Notes: generated by a model from the letters alone, not told the origin. A DNA stretch of 55,963 nt from Pseudomonadota bacterium (GCA_018818835.1 JAHIRD010000161.1:1-55963), one strand, 5' to 3'; shown: positions 34,606 through 44,551, counted from the stretch's first letter. Numbers and translations are program-made.

Positions 34606-37512
34606 ATGGTGCTGAAGTATTCGACCATAAGGCAGAAAATTATTTATCTGATCATGATCATCGCTGCCATCATTCTTTTTATTTCCACCTTCCTTCTCAT
34701 GGCCGCAGAGTTTTACATGTTCAGGAAGGAAATGATCAAGGATCTGTCCATCATGGCCAAGATTACGGCCAGCAACACCGTCGCATCCCTGACCTTCAAT
34801 GACCCGGCCTTTGCCCGGGAAACCCTGTCCTCCATCAATGTTGAAACCAGCATGGAAACAGCTGTCATCTATTCCAAGACCGGAGAGTTTTTTGCCGGTT
34901 ATACGAAATGGTCAGGGCCCTCCGGTAAAAGCCTGTGGCTGCCCATGGAGCGGGGTGCATCTCTGGATAATGTCAAAAAAATGAATCCCCCAAAAATCCA
35001 GGGCATTCCTTTTTTTCATAGTTATATGGAGGTGTTCGAGGATATTGTTTTTGATGATGAATTGATCGGGACGGTTCACTTGAAAGCCAATATGGACCTC
35101 ATCCAAAGGCGTTTGTCTTTGTATCTTTTAACCAGCCTGTCGATTTTTTTGATTTCCATTTTAACAGCTTATTCCCTGTCTCGCAAATTTGAAGGCGTGA
35201 TTTCCAAGCCCATCGAGGACTTGACCCTGATGATGAAGGATGTTTCCGAAGGGCGGAACTATGAGATCAGGGCAGAAAAAAGGGGCTATGATGAAATTGG
35301 TCTTCTCATTGACGGATTCAACGAAATGCTTTCCCAGATTCAGGTTCGGGATAAGGAACTCAAAGAGTACCAGGGGGAACTGGAACGAAAGGTCGCTGTG
35401 AGAACCTCTGAGCTGGAAAATTCCGTGCGCGAGATTGAGAACGCAAAAATCAGAACGGAAACCATGAATATCCAGCTTAAATATGCCATTGACGACGCCA
35501 AACGTCTGGCCAGGGAAGCTGAAAACGCCAATAATGCGAAAAGTGAATTCCTTGCTAATATGAGTCATGAAATCCGAACGCCAATGAACGGCGTGATCGG
35601 TATGACACGCCTTCTGATGGAGACCGCCCTGACCCAGGAACAGCGTCATTATTCCAAAACGATTCAGCAGAGTGCCGAATCTCTGCTGATGATTTTGAAT
35701 GATATCCTGGATTTTTCAAAAATTGAAGCTGGAAAATTGGAGCTGGAACATATCGAATTTAATATTTTTTCAATGATTGAAGATACCAATGACATGCTGG
35801 CGATAAGGGCCCAGAGCAAGGGGCTGGAGTTCATCTGCCGCATCGGGCCATCTGTTCCTGTGCATGTTCAGGGTGATCCGGGACGCTTGAGGCAGATCCT
35901 GGTGAATCTGGTGGGTAATGCCATCAAATTCACAAATCACGGTGAAATTCTTCTGGAAGTGAACCGATTCAGGGGCAATAAAATTGAAGAGAAAAATAAA
36001 ATCACCCTGCTAATTTCAGTTACCGATACGGGAACAGGGATTACTTCGAATCATATTAAAACGTTGTTCAGGCCCTTTTCCCAGGCTGATTCCTCCACCA
36101 CCCGCCAGTTTGGCGGAACAGGTCTGGGCCTTTCCATTTCACGGCAGCTGGTGGAGATGATGGGGGGAACCATCGGCGTTGACAGTGAGCCCGACCGGGG
36201 AAGTACGTTCTGGTTCACGGTGAATCTGGACGAGGAACCCGGTGAAAAAGTATCCGTTGAGCCAGCTTTGGATATCAAGGGCGTTCGCATCCTTTTGGTG
36301 GATGATAATGCAACCAGCCGCAATGTATTGAAAAATGAACTTTTATCATGGCATTGCCGGGTAGAGGCTGTGTCTGATGCCAAACGTGCCGTTGAGGAAT
36401 TGCACGATGGACATACGAAAAATGATCCCTTTATCATTGCCATCATTGACAGTGATATGCCCATGGAAGATGGAGAAACCCTTGGCCTTAGGATCAAGAA
36501 TGATCCCTTACTTAAGGACACCTTGCTGATCATGATGACCTCCATCGGCCAACGGGGGGACGCAACTCGTTTTGATGAAGCCGGTTTTTCAGCCTATTTT
36601 AACAAACCCTACAAGCGCTCGTATCTCTATAATTGTTTGGCAACGCTCCTGGGCACACCCCAGGTGGAACAGGATAAATCCCATAAAATAATCACCCGTT
36701 ATACCATAGCCGAAGAACAACGTCGTCGTTTCAAAATACTTCTGGTTGAGGATTTTCCCATCAATCAGGAAGTGGCACTTGGGATGTTGAAAAATTTTGG
36801 GTTCAAAGCGGATCTGGCTGAAAATGGGATGGAAGCCATCCGTATTCTTGAAAAGCGTTCCTATGATCTGATTCTGATGGATGTCCAGATGCCGGTCATG
36901 GATGGCTTCCAGGCCACACAGAAGATTCGCGATCCGGAATCAAAGGTTCTCAACCATAATGTGCCTATCATTGCCATGACAGCCAACGCCATGGAGGGGG
37001 ACAGGGAGAAATGTTTTAAAATCGGGATGAACGGCTATGTGCCCAAACCCATAGAACCGGATGATTTGTACAATACCCTGAAAAAGTTTATTCCAGGAAA
37101 GACAACCGAGAATTCAGAGCCAGAGCCTCCCCTTGTAAAAGAAATATCCAGGTCAGATCCGTCAGCCCATGTCAACGCCTTTGACCGTTCCCAGCTCATG
37201 GCCAGGATCAATAATAATGAGGAACTGTTTAAAAAACTGATCGCTGTTTTTCTGGACACGGTTCCCGCAGATATGGATGAGCTGGAAAAAATCCTGACCC
37301 GGGGGGACATGGACGCGATCAAAGCCCAGGCCCATAAAATGAAAGGCTATTTTGCAAATATATCCGCCAATGTTCTCTGGAAGATCGCCATCGATATGGA
37401 ACAGGCTTCCATTGAAAACGATCTTGAAAAAAGTCGCTCATTATTTGTCGCCATGAAAGAGGGATTTATGGCATTTGAGCAGGCCGTTTCCCTGGGAAAA
37501 ATTAAAAAGTAA
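34606..37512 (+). CDS. CHASE8-like hybrid histidine kinase with two receivers and an HPt domain
   Basis: 968 residues. Order: membrane helix 1 ([20 protein letters not shown]), periplasmic CHASE8-like sensor ([20 protein letters not shown]), membrane helix 2 ([18 protein letters not shown]), HAMP, coiled coil, HisKA ([16 protein letters not shown], His321), HATPase ([18 protein letters not shown]), receiver 1 ([12 protein letters not shown], Asp615), receiver 2 ([23 protein letters not shown], Asp759) and HPt ([13 protein letters not shown], His910). It carries a full internal phosphorelay; no separate output regulator is next to it. The sensor matches that of YfiN, the known YfiR partner, which explains the operon. 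Confidence 0.93.
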   Translation: MVLKYSTIRQKIIYLIMIIAAIILFISTFLLMAAEFYMFRKEMIKDLSIMAKITASNTVASLTFNDPAFARETLSSINVETSMETAVIYSKTGEFFAGYTKWSGPSGKSLWLPMERGASLDNVKKMNPPKIQGIPFFHSYMEVFEDIVFDDELIGTVHLKANMDLIQRRLSLYLLTSLSIFLISILTAYSLSRKFEGVISKPIEDLTLMMKDVSEGRNYEIRAEKRGYDEIGLLIDGFNEMLSQIQVRDKELKEYQGELERKVAVRTSELENSVREIENAKIRTETMNIQLKYAIDDAKRLAREAENANNAKSEFLANMSHEIRTPMNGVIGMTRLLMETALTQEQRHYSKTIQQSAESLLMILNDILDFSKIEAGKLELEHIEFNIFSMIEDTNDMLAIRAQSKGLEFICRIGPSVPVHVQGDPGRLRQILVNLVGNAIKFTNHGEILLEVNRFRGNKIEEKNKITLLISVTDTGTGITSNHIKTLFRPFSQADSSTTRQFGGTGLGLSISRQLVEMMGGTIGVDSEPDRGSTFWFTVNLDEEPGEKVSVEPALDIKGVRILLVDDNATSRNVLKNELLSWHCRVEAVSDAKRAVEELHDGHTKNDPFIIAIIDSDMPMEDGETLGLRIKNDPLLKDTLLIMMTSIGQRGDATRFDEAGFSAYFNKPYKRSYLYNCLATLLGTPQVEQDKSHKIITRYTIAEEQRRRFKILLVEDFPINQEVALGMLKNFGFKADLAENGMEAIRILEKRSYDLILMDVQMPVMDGFQATQKIRDPESKVLNHNVPIIAMTANAMEGDREKCFKIGMNGYVPKPIEPDDLYNTLKKFIPGKTTENSEPEPPLVKEISRSDPSAHVNAFDRSQLMARINNNEELFKKLIAVFLDTVPADMDELEKILTRGDMDAIKAQAHKMKGYFANISANVLWKIAIDMEQASIENDLEKSRSLFVAMKEGFMAFEQAVSLGKIKK

Positions 37513-37643
37513 CTCCACTGTTCTCTTGATTATTTAATACGCCGGGAGTATAACTAGACTTGCCTTAAATAAAGTGTGAAACATGCAAAACCACTTCTTT
37601 AACGCGATTTCAATAACCTTCTCATACAGGAGTTTCGACTTCA

Positions 37644-38132
37644 GTGAACGTACCATGTGTAACGTGCGCAATGGCAGGGGGTTCCTGTTGTTTAAACAGG
37701 CAGATTATTTTAACAACAGGTGATATTGAGCGGATATCACAATTCGTAGGAACGCGAGAATTCTATACAATGGAGGCCCCGGAGTCCTGGTACCTTGAAC
37801 CCAGCTACGATCCGGACTGGTTGCCACTTGTTATGAAACCTGGCAATGTCTTACGGGTTCTCAAACGGAACCGGGAAAAAAATTGTGAGATGCTGACTGA
37901 TAAGGGATGCCGTCTTCCCTTCAGTATCAGGCCGCTTATTTGTCAACTGCATCCGTATATGCATACGGAAAAGGGTATTTTGGGCGTAGACGAGTCATGC
38001 CCCATCTCAAAGGAAAAAGAGTCCAATGCCATTTTGGAACAGCTGGACATGCCCCTTGTTAAAGCAAGGGAGTGGCAAAAAAAGCTGTATCTTGAGTTAA
38101 ACTCAGAAAGAAATGGCATGGCAGCACGGTAA
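37644..38132 (+). CDS. YkgJ-like cysteine-cluster protein
   Basis: 162 residues. CVTCAMAGGSCCLNRQIILT at the start, then CEMLTDKGCRLPFSIRPLIC and QLHPYM, and DESCPISKEKE: a cysteine set of the YkgJ type with a spacing different from the protein at 7835. It probably binds an Fe-S cluster or zinc. GTG start at 37644, with AGGAG about 11 bases upstream. A hairpin follows the stop. Function unknown. Confidence 0.8.
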   Translation: MNVPCVTCAMAGGSCCLNRQIILTTGDIERISQFVGTREFYTMEAPESWYLEPSYDPDWLPLVMKPGNVLRVLKRNREKNCEMLTDKGCRLPFSIRPLICQLHPYMHTEKGILGVDESCPISKEKESNAILEQLDMPLVKAREWQKKLYLELNSERNGMAAR

Positions 38133-38138
38133 ACGTAA

Positions 38139-38173
38139 GGGTCGTGGTCTTGTATGACACAAGGCCATGACCC
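38139..38173 (+). terminator. Stem-loop after the YkgJ-like gene
   Basis: GGGTCGTGGTCTTGT and ACAAGGCCATGACCC pair with two G-U wobbles around a five-base loop. It begins seven bases after the stop. No U run follows, so it may be a processing or weak terminator hairpin. Confidence 0.6.
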
Positions 38174-38297
38174 ACTCATAGGTAAATTTAAGTCGTGGGA
38201 TAAACCCGGTTCTGCATATTCGCGGAGCTCAGGGTTTTTCTTGTCGTTGGCTCCCAAGGCAGGATAATGAACTCAATGTGAATGAAGGAGAACAGTC

Positions 38298-38429
38298 ATG
38301 GCCAAAGCACGAGATACCAAAAAAGATGTCAAAAAAAAACCCACCAAGACAGCCAAGGAAAAAAAGAAGGATAAGCTGGATAAAAAGAAGGGCAGCGGGT
38401 CGGTTCATTCCATGACAGGTAATGATTAA
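38298..38429 (+). CDS. 43-residue lysine-rich protein
   Basis: MAKARDTKKDVKKKPTKTAK, then EKKKDKLDKKKGSGSVHSMT and GND: 43 residues, 18 of them lysine. It is too short for usual ORF cut-offs. AAGGAG lies seven bases before the ATG. The composition resembles small DNA- or RNA-binding or stress proteins, but this is only an impression. A separate unit between the YkgJ gene and the minus-strand gene at 38550. Confidence 0.68.
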   Translation: MAKARDTKKDVKKKPTKTAKEKKKDKLDKKKGSGSVHSMTGND

Positions 38430-38549
38430 ATGGGCCAGGGGCCTAACGTTGGCACCATTTAGCGAAAGGTTCGATCCTGCATGAAAATGCATCAGGTAGG
38501 GCATGATGCAGGATTTAGTGAAATCAAAAAGATAAAGAGACGCGTGGTC

Positions 38550-38780
38550 TTAGAGTACATCGTCGGGGCTTTCAAAATCAAAGCCGTAGGCGCGTCTCTC
38601 AATATGATTGCGTCTGTCCGGTTCAAAACGACGATCCGCTCCCTTGATGGCAAGGTACTCATGAAGGGCTCGGATTCTCCTTTCGCCTTGAATGCGACGA
38701 TCCGGGCTTGCACGTCTCATTGACGTGGGAAGAAGTCTGTTTTTCCCAAGAAAAGATCGTATTTTTCGATTACATGCCAT
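38550..38780 (-). CDS. Small DRR/ERR-motif protein
   Basis: About 76 residues, basic. The core reads RRASPDRRIQGERRIRAL and GADRRFEPDRRNHIERRAYG: repeated DRR and ERR motifs, a pattern I recall from short Desulfobacterota proteins and from linkers near PilZ domains. The start is uncertain: ATG at 38780, or an upstream GTG (about 38792) with GGAGG before it, or ATG 38822. Function unknown. Confidence 0.5.
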   Translation of the reverse strand: MACNRKIRSFLGKNRLLPTSMRRASPDRRIQGERRIRALHEYLAIKGADRRFEPDRRNHIERRAYGFDFESPDDVL

Positions 38781-39091
38781 GATTCTAAACACCGTCTTCA
38801 CCCTCCATACCCCATGTCCCATCCCGGATTATCCACAAATGAAAGCGCCATGGGTTCTACGGGGCAGACATGCGTTTGTTATTTCGTTCCCGTTATTCGG
38901 CCTTGTCGTGAATGCCTTACGGAACTATTTGTCATATAAATCGGTTGATCTCCACTAAAATGATCCTTATGGAAGAAAGTATAGCGCCATCATCTGAAAA
39001 AAACAAGAATTCATAGCAGTCTATTTGATTGACCCCTAATGGCGAATCTCGTATCATTAGTTATCTACTCAAATCAAAACAAGGGAATATC

Positions 39092-40006
39092 ATGGACAGA
39101 CCTTTTGAAGATATCGTGGATCGTGTCAGCCAGGTGATATATGGGAAGAAAAAACAGATTCGTCTTGCTTTGACCTGTCTGTTTGCCGGAGGTCACCTTT
39201 TGATTGAAGACCGTCCGGGGATTGGAAAAACAACCCTGGCCAAAGCCCTGTCACGCTGTCTGGGACTTGAATTTACACGGATCCAGTATACCAGTGATCT
39301 CCTGCCTGCCGATGTTCTCGGGGCTGCGGTGTTTGAACAGCATTCATCAAGTTTTGTGTTTCATCCCGGTCCCATCTTTACCCAGGTGCTTCTGGCCGAT
39401 GAAATCAACCGAGCCACACCCAAGACCCAGAGTGCCCTCCTTGAAGCCATGGAGGAAAAACAGGTGACCACCGAGGGCCAGACCCGGCCTTTGCCCAAAC
39501 CGTTTTTCGTGATTGCCACCTTAAATCCCATTGAACAGGCGGGAACATACGCCCTCCCTGAATCCCAGCTGGATCGGTTTTTACTTCGGATCAGCATCGG
39601 CTATCCGGACCGTGAGGCGGAAAACATGCTTCTTCGGGCAGGGGACACCAAGGACAATCTCAGCGTATTTCCACCTATGATTTCGTCCGAGGAGGTCACC
39701 CGTATCAGAGAGAATGTCAAACAGGTGCATATGTCTGATGCACTCCTTGAATATGTGCAGGATATTCTTGATTTTACACGGACATCCCCCCATTTTCATA
39801 CAGGGCTTTCACCCAGGGCAGGTCTTGCCATATTGAGGACTGCACGTGCATGGGCCTTGCTTGATGGGAGAGCACACGGTCTTCCTGAAGATATCCAGGC
39901 CATCCTTCCTTATGTCGTAGGGCATCGACTGCATGCGGCAGACAGTTTCAGGGAATACACCTTTGATAAACTTCTCGGTCTGTTCAGGGAGGTCCCGGTT
40001 CCCTGA
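39092..40006 (+). CDS. MoxR-family AAA+ ATPase
   Basis: 304 residues. Walker A is LLIEDRPGIGKTTLAKALSR (proline where many have V, P is usual for MoxR); Walker B is VLLADEINRATPKTQSALLE; sensor 1 is FFVIATLNPIEQAGTYALPE; the arginine finger region is SQLDRFLLRI. MoxR proteins act as chaperone-like ATPases for complex assembly, typically with DUF58 and VWA or transglutaminase partners. AAGGGA precedes ATG 39092. It leads a three-gene operon. Confidence 0.95.
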   Translation: MDRPFEDIVDRVSQVIYGKKKQIRLALTCLFAGGHLLIEDRPGIGKTTLAKALSRCLGLEFTRIQYTSDLLPADVLGAAVFEQHSSSFVFHPGPIFTQVLLADEINRATPKTQSALLEAMEEKQVTTEGQTRPLPKPFFVIATLNPIEQAGTYALPESQLDRFLLRISIGYPDREAENMLLRAGDTKDNLSVFPPMISSEEVTRIRENVKQVHMSDALLEYVQDILDFTRTSPHFHTGLSPRAGLAILRTARAWALLDGRAHGLPEDIQAILPYVVGHRLHAADSFREYTFDKLLGLFREVPVP

Positions 40007-40040
40007 ATGATTCCGGCCAATATTGGTACAGGACAGTGAC

Positions 40041-41006
40041 ATGATCAAGGATCTGGTGGATAATCTGACCAAGAAGAATACATCCGACACCTTTCCTTTT
40101 CAAATAGCAAGGAAACGTCTGTATATGCTGCCCACTCCCCAGGGCATTCTTTTTATGGTGGTCCTCTTTGTCATGCTGGTGGGATCCATCAACTACAACA
40201 ACAACCTGGGTTTTCTTTTTACATTTCTTCTTTCGTCAATGGCCTTTGTGTCCTTGCTTCATACCCATAATAACATGTCCGGACTGATTCTTAAGACCGG
40301 CATTATCAGCCCTGTTTTTGCAGGTGATCAAGCCCTTCTCCTTTTGACTCTTAAATCGGGAGTCCTTGACAGGACCGGTATCTGCCTTGGATTCAAGGGC
40401 GAGGAAACCGTGACAGTGAGTCTGGGGCAGGGTAAAGAACGTCAGGTGGCTGTGCCCATGGCCACGTGGCGGCGGGGGCATTTTCAGATCAAGGCACTGA
40501 CGCTTTCATCAACCTATCCCTTTGGCTTATTCAAAACCTGGTCAACCCTTTATCCGGATATTGGGTATCTTGTTTACCCCAAACCCTTGGCAGGACCCTT
40601 TGAGTTCAGCTCAGGAATTCATGAATCCGATGCCGAAGGCAGAATTGAAATCAAGGGTGTCGATGATTTCAAGGAAATAAGGGCTTATCGCCCGGGAGAC
40701 GCTCTCAGTCGTCTGTCCTGGAAAATTTTTTCAAAGGGCAGGGGCTTGTACACCAAGGAATTTTCAGCCCAGGCCGGAGTGTCCCTGATGCTGACATGGG
40801 ACCAGATTCCACAAAAAGACCCGGAAAAGAAACTGTCCCGGCTTTGCCACATGATCCAGCAGGCCCACCGAATGAATCTGAGATATGGGCTGACCATTCC
40901 GGGAAAAGAAATCCCCCCGGGTGAACCCAAGGATCCCAGACATTTGTTTTTTTGCCTTAAGGCACTGGCTCTTTTTGATGGGGGTGATCAGGGTGGCCGC
41001 ATATGA
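40041..41006 (+). CDS. DUF58-domain membrane protein
   Basis: 321 residues. Two membrane helices (TPQGILFMVVLFVMLVGSIN and NNLGFLFTFLLSSMAFVSLL) precede a large domain ending in the DUF58 signature: KGVDDFKEIRAYRPGDALSR with LSWKIFSKGRGLYTKEF. DUF58 has a VWA-like fold and works with MoxR. The ATG at 40041 is eight bases from AGGA; a TTG at 40023 is an alternative. Its end overlaps the transglutaminase gene (ATGA), so the pair is translationally coupled. Confidence 0.93.
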   Translation: MIKDLVDNLTKKNTSDTFPFQIARKRLYMLPTPQGILFMVVLFVMLVGSINYNNNLGFLFTFLLSSMAFVSLLHTHNNMSGLILKTGIISPVFAGDQALLLLTLKSGVLDRTGICLGFKGEETVTVSLGQGKERQVAVPMATWRRGHFQIKALTLSSTYPFGLFKTWSTLYPDIGYLVYPKPLAGPFEFSSGIHESDAEGRIEIKGVDDFKEIRAYRPGDALSRLSWKIFSKGRGLYTKEFSAQAGVSLMLTWDQIPQKDPEKKLSRLCHMIQQAHRMNLRYGLTIPGKEIPPGEPKDPRHLFFCLKALALFDGGDQGGRI

Positions 41007-42952
41007 AAACACGCCCGGATAGACATATCAGGCCTCTGGTGGCAGCTCTTTTGATGGGCATGGCTCCCCATATCATGGACTTGCCCTTATGGATCAACCT
41101 CTGGTGCCTTGGCATCTGGAGCGGTATTCTTTTGATAGACGTGAAAAAATGGTTTCTTCCCCCCAGGTGGCTTTGGCTCATTCTGGTCGTGATTGCGTTT
41201 ACAGCCATTATCGCATCAGCCAGGGGCAGGTTTGACAGTGATTCAGGGATCGGCCTTCTTTGTTTGATGGCCAGCTTGAAACCCTTTGAGATCAAGGGGC
41301 ACCGGGATCGGATGATCACCTTGTTTCTGGCTTATTTTATGGTGATCGCAAGCCTGTTTTTTTCCAGCTCCCTTGGGATGACCGTGTACCTTTTTGTTGC
41401 AGTGCTTGTCATAACCGGCCTTTTGATTCGGGTCAACCATCCGGACATGGGACTCTCTCCAGGTCTGAGACTGTCCATCATTATCGTGGCCCAGGCCATT
41501 CCCCTGGCCCTGATCCTTTTTACGGTTTTTCCGAGAATTCAGGGAAGTCTCTGGGGTGTCCAGCAGAAAAAAACGGTATTGACAGGCCTTTCAAGCACCC
41601 TTTATCCCGGATCAATGACCAACCTTGTTGCCAATAAGGCCGTGGCGTTTCGGGTATCCTTTGACAGTAAAATCCCAGGGTCATCCGAGCTGTACTGGCG
41701 GGGCATGGTTTTTCAGATGTTTGACGGGAAAGGATGGCGTCTGGATCCCGACCCTGCCTTGGCGAGCCAGCTTCCTCCCGGGGAGTCACCGGTCCGGTAT
41801 GAAGTGATTCTTGAACCCCATAATGAACGGTGGATGTTTGTATTGGATCTTCCGGCTACCTTTCCTGTGGGTTATGACCTGATGGCGGATTATACCCTCA
41901 TGGCCAAAGAGAAGATTATCGCAAAAAAACGCTATGGCTTTGTCTCCAACATGGTTCACACGGCAGGTGACCCGGAGCACTGGGATAATCGGTCCGTGTT
42001 GCTTCCCCTTAAGGGGAATCCTCTCGCCCAAGCCCTGGCCCGATCCCTTCAGGGAGAAAAGGCGACGCCCCAGACTATTGTGGATGGGGTCCTTTCAATG
42101 ATCCATAACCAGGAGTTTTATTATAGTTTGGACCCACCCCTGCTTGGCAAAGATCCTGTGGATGATTTTCTTTTCAACACGCGGTCAGGCTATTGCGAAC
42201 ATTATGCCTCTGCCTTTGTATTTTTGATGAGGGCCGCTGGAGTTCCGGCCCGGATCGTATCAGGTTATCTGGGGGGAGAGGTCAACCCTTATGGAAACTA
42301 CGTGATTGTTCGCCAGTCCCAGGCCCATGCCTGGGCCGAGGTCTGGATGGAAAACAGGGGGTGGATCCGGGTGGATCCCACCGCGGCCATAGCACGGGAA
42401 CGCGTGGAGACCGGTACATTGCAACTCGGGCTCGGGAATATGGATCAGAACCTTGTTGATGAAGGGGATGGGGGTTTTTTTAAGGGTCTTGGCAAAAACG
42501 TTCAACTGGGTTGGGATGCCCTTAATTTCTTATGGTATTCAAAGGTTGTCGGTTATACGGCCCAGAGCCAGAAACGGTTCCTGGAACGATTCGGATTGTC
42601 CCTTTCAACCCTGGGGGACTGGATTAAAATCATGGGCCTTGCAACGCTCCTTATGGGGTGCCTGACCGCTTTATTTTACCTGGGACTTTCTTTGAAACAT
42701 AGACATAAAATCGATCCGGTTGTAAAAAATTATCTCATTTTTTTAAAAAAAATGGGAAAGATCGGAATACAGCGCCTGCCCCATGAGGGCCCACAGGATT
42801 TTGCCGAAACAGCCTCTTGCAAAAGAAAGGATCTCAGGCCGGATATTTCCGGTATAACCCGCTTATATATTCTTCTGAGATATGCCGGGAAAAATATGGA
42901 TAAGAATCTTCTTCGGGATTTCAAAGATCTTGTTAAACGGTTTAGGCCATGA
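41003..42952 (+). CDS. TgpA-type membrane transglutaminase (DUF3488 plus transglutaminase core)
   Basis: 649 residues. Five to six N-terminal membrane helices (residues 1-180) carry DUF3488. The periplasmic transglutaminase-like core has the triad in RSGYCEHYASAFVFLMRAAG (Cys), QSQAHAWAEVWMENRGWIRV (His) and DPTAA (Asp). A late helix (GLATLLMGCLTALFYLGLSL) and a cytosolic tail follow. TgpA of Pseudomonas is essential and probably acts on the cell envelope. The gene set MoxR-DUF58-TgpA is a common unit. Confidence 0.94.
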   Translation: MKTRPDRHIRPLVAALLMGMAPHIMDLPLWINLWCLGIWSGILLIDVKKWFLPPRWLWLILVVIAFTAIIASARGRFDSDSGIGLLCLMASLKPFEIKGHRDRMITLFLAYFMVIASLFFSSSLGMTVYLFVAVLVITGLLIRVNHPDMGLSPGLRLSIIIVAQAIPLALILFTVFPRIQGSLWGVQQKKTVLTGLSSTLYPGSMTNLVANKAVAFRVSFDSKIPGSSELYWRGMVFQMFDGKGWRLDPDPALASQLPPGESPVRYEVILEPHNERWMFVLDLPATFPVGYDLMADYTLMAKEKIIAKKRYGFVSNMVHTAGDPEHWDNRSVLLPLKGNPLAQALARSLQGEKATPQTIVDGVLSMIHNQEFYYSLDPPLLGKDPVDDFLFNTRSGYCEHYASAFVFLMRAAGVPARIVSGYLGGEVNPYGNYVIVRQSQAHAWAEVWMENRGWIRVDPTAAIARERVETGTLQLGLGNMDQNLVDEGDGGFFKGLGKNVQLGWDALNFLWYSKVVGYTAQSQKRFLERFGLSLSTLGDWIKIMGLATLLMGCLTALFYLGLSLKHRHKIDPVVKNYLIFLKKMGKIGIQRLPHEGPQDFAETASCKRKDLRPDISGITRLYILLRYAGKNMDKNLLRDFKDLVKRFRP

Positions 42953-42981
42953 AAAAATACACGGTTCTTCGAGATTTATTG

Positions 42982-43026
42982 TTGACAGAAAATAAATTTT
43001 CATTATAATACCCATAATAATTATGG
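42982..43026 (+). promoter_or_regulatory. Rubrerythrin promoter with 7-1-7 PerR/Fur-type palindrome
   Basis: TTGACA (42982-42987), 16-bp spacer, TATAAT (43004-43009): near consensus. CCATAAT-A-ATTATGG (43012-43026) is a perfect 7-1-7 palindrome just downstream of the -10 box, matching the form of PerR boxes (TTATAAT-N-ATTATAA). A repressor bound here would cover the transcription start. The perR-like gene lies downstream of rubrerythrin. Confidence 0.82.
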
Positions 43027-43072
43027 ATATTAATTGATTTATATAATCATTTCACACAAAACAGGAGGAATC

Positions 43073-43648
43073 ATGGCGTCCATCAAGGGTACAAAGACGG
43101 AAAAGAATTTGTTGACTGCATTTGCAGGTGAATCACAGGCACGCAACCGTTACACGTTTTTTGCCGGAAAGGCCAGGAAAGAAGGTTATGTTCAGATTGC
43201 TGATGTTTTCGAAGAAACAGCCTACCAGGAAAAAGAACACGCCAAGCGTTTCTTTAGTTTTCTTGAGGGCGGCGTGGTTGAAGTGGTTGCCTCTTTCCCC
43301 GCTGGTATCGTGGGAAGCACCCTTGAAAACCTCACCGCAGCAGCGGATGGAGAGCATGAAGAACACAGCCACATGTATCCTGGCTTTGCCAAGGTAGCTC
43401 GCGAGGAAGGTTTCGAAGCCGTGGCCATGATTTTTGAAAAAATTTCCATTGCAGAAAAACAGCATGAAAAACGTTACCGCGACCTGGCTGCCAATATCGA
43501 AAAAGGCAGGGTGTTCAAACGTGAAAAACCAGTCACATGGCGATGCAGAAACTGCGGGTATCTTCATACATCCGAAGAAGCACCCAAATCCTGTCCGGCC
43601 TGTGCCCATCCCCAGGAGCATTTTGAACTTCTTGGTGAGAACTACTAA
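43073..43648 (+). CDS. rbr: Rubrerythrin
   Basis: 191 residues. The di-iron ferritin-like domain has EKNLLTAFAGESQARNRYTF, EETAYQEKEHAKRFFSF, and MIFEKISIAEKQHEKRYRDL, with the usual Glu and His ligands. The rubredoxin-like end is WRCRNCGYLHTSEEAPKSC-PAC. It reduces peroxide in the cytoplasm of anaerobes using NADH-linked rubredoxin or ferredoxin electrons. AGGAGGAATC precedes ATG 43073; the open frame upstream to 43034 is not used. It has the strongest promoter in the window. Confidence 0.97.
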   Translation: MASIKGTKTEKNLLTAFAGESQARNRYTFFAGKARKEGYVQIADVFEETAYQEKEHAKRFFSFLEGGVVEVVASFPAGIVGSTLENLTAAADGEHEEHSHMYPGFAKVAREEGFEAVAMIFEKISIAEKQHEKRYRDLAANIEKGRVFKREKPVTWRCRNCGYLHTSEEAPKSCPACAHPQEHFELLGENY

Positions 43649-43733
43649 TCTTATCGAGAGTGTTTTGATAGGGGCTTTTGCCTCCGCAGGGTCGTCAAAG
43701 GCAGGATGCCTTTCAATCAAGGGTGATTAAAAC

Positions 43734-43771
43734 GGGCAGGCGGGTTATTTTAATTTTCCTGCCCTATTTTT
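43734..43771 (+). terminator. Rho-independent terminator after rubrerythrin
   Basis: GGGCAGG (43734-43740) and CCTGCCC (43758-43764) pair around a 17-base loop and are followed by TATTTTT. It stands between rubrerythrin and the perR-like gene, so most transcripts should end there while some read through. Confidence 0.75.
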
Positions 43772-43783
43772 GGAGATTCGTAA

Positions 43784-44221
43784 ATGAGTGACTCTTCGGG
43801 TTCTGAAGATATTCTGTTGTCCGCGGGTATTCGGCCCACCCAGGCCCGAATGCGGATCATGAACTATCTGTTAACATCAGAAACCCATCCCAGCACTGAG
43901 GAGTTGAGTCTTGCCTTGAGGGGTACCGGCGTACCCATTCCTGCGGCTACTCTTTATCAGAGCCTGGAAAAATTATGCCAGGCCGGGCTCCTGATACGTT
44001 TCACCGGAAAAGACGGTCAGGTGCGTTACGATGCCAACCTGTCTGTTCATCACCATATGATTTGCCGTTGTTGCAATCGGGTCTGTGATATCGCCATAAA
44101 AAATCCCCTGTCCCGTCTTGGGATCATCAATGAAAAAAGCGGAAAACCCATTGATAACTGGGCTTTGGACCAGGCAGCCATCGAGGTGAAAGGGCTGTGT
44201 CCTGATTGTGTGGGTAAATGA
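43784..44221 (+). CDS. perR: Fur-family regulator, PerR-like
   Basis: 145 residues. The winged helix (RPTQARMRIMNYLLTSETHP, STEELSLALR, IPAATLYQSLEKLCQAGLL) and the dimer domain (HHHMICRCCNRVCDI, plus C-terminal LCPDC) are typical of the family. Cys pairs CRCC and CPDC form the structural zinc site. The HHH and Asp positions suit a peroxide-sensing PerR, and the location behind rubrerythrin with a PerR-type box supports it. GGAG precedes the ATG. The first residues are somewhat long and acidic. Confidence 0.88.
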   Translation: MSDSSGSEDILLSAGIRPTQARMRIMNYLLTSETHPSTEELSLALRGTGVPIPAATLYQSLEKLCQAGLLIRFTGKDGQVRYDANLSVHHHMICRCCNRVCDIAIKNPLSRLGIINEKSGKPIDNWALDQAAIEVKGLCPDCVGK

Positions 44222-44262
44222 TGTTTTGTTAATCCATCACGTGTTGAACATGGCATACGTTT

Positions 44263-44316
44263 TATGGGTCTTATGGGTTCTATAGGTCCTATGGGACGTA
44301 TGGGACTTATGGGACC
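44263..44316. repeat. 9-bp tandem repeat, array 3
   Basis: Six units (tatgggtct, tatgggttc, tataggtcc, tatgggacg, tatgggact, tatgggacc). It begins 42 bases after the perR stop. The units TATGGGTC and GGACCTAT are near-complementary, so the array can form a hairpin. Confidence 0.85.
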
Positions 44317-44551
44317 TATGAAGATTTTAGGTCCATCGCTCAAGTGATTCATGCTTTTTTATCGGGGTTATTGTTTTATCAAATCTGTACTTTTGATTTT
44401 TGTTTGTTCGATTTATAAATTATTGAAAGGGCATTGAAGAATAAAGGTCAAACGAGGTTCTGATCTCCTTTCTACGTCCCCCAAATACTGCATCTTCCCA
44501 TCCAATCATACACTATTGAGTCTATCTCATAAAGCACCGCCGGTGTCGTCC

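Noticed and set aside
44050-44352. Minus frame with IGPIRPIGPI-type tripeptide repeat
   Set aside because: A 9-bp DNA repeat always translates into a tripeptide repeat; it overlaps perR antisense and has no support as a gene.
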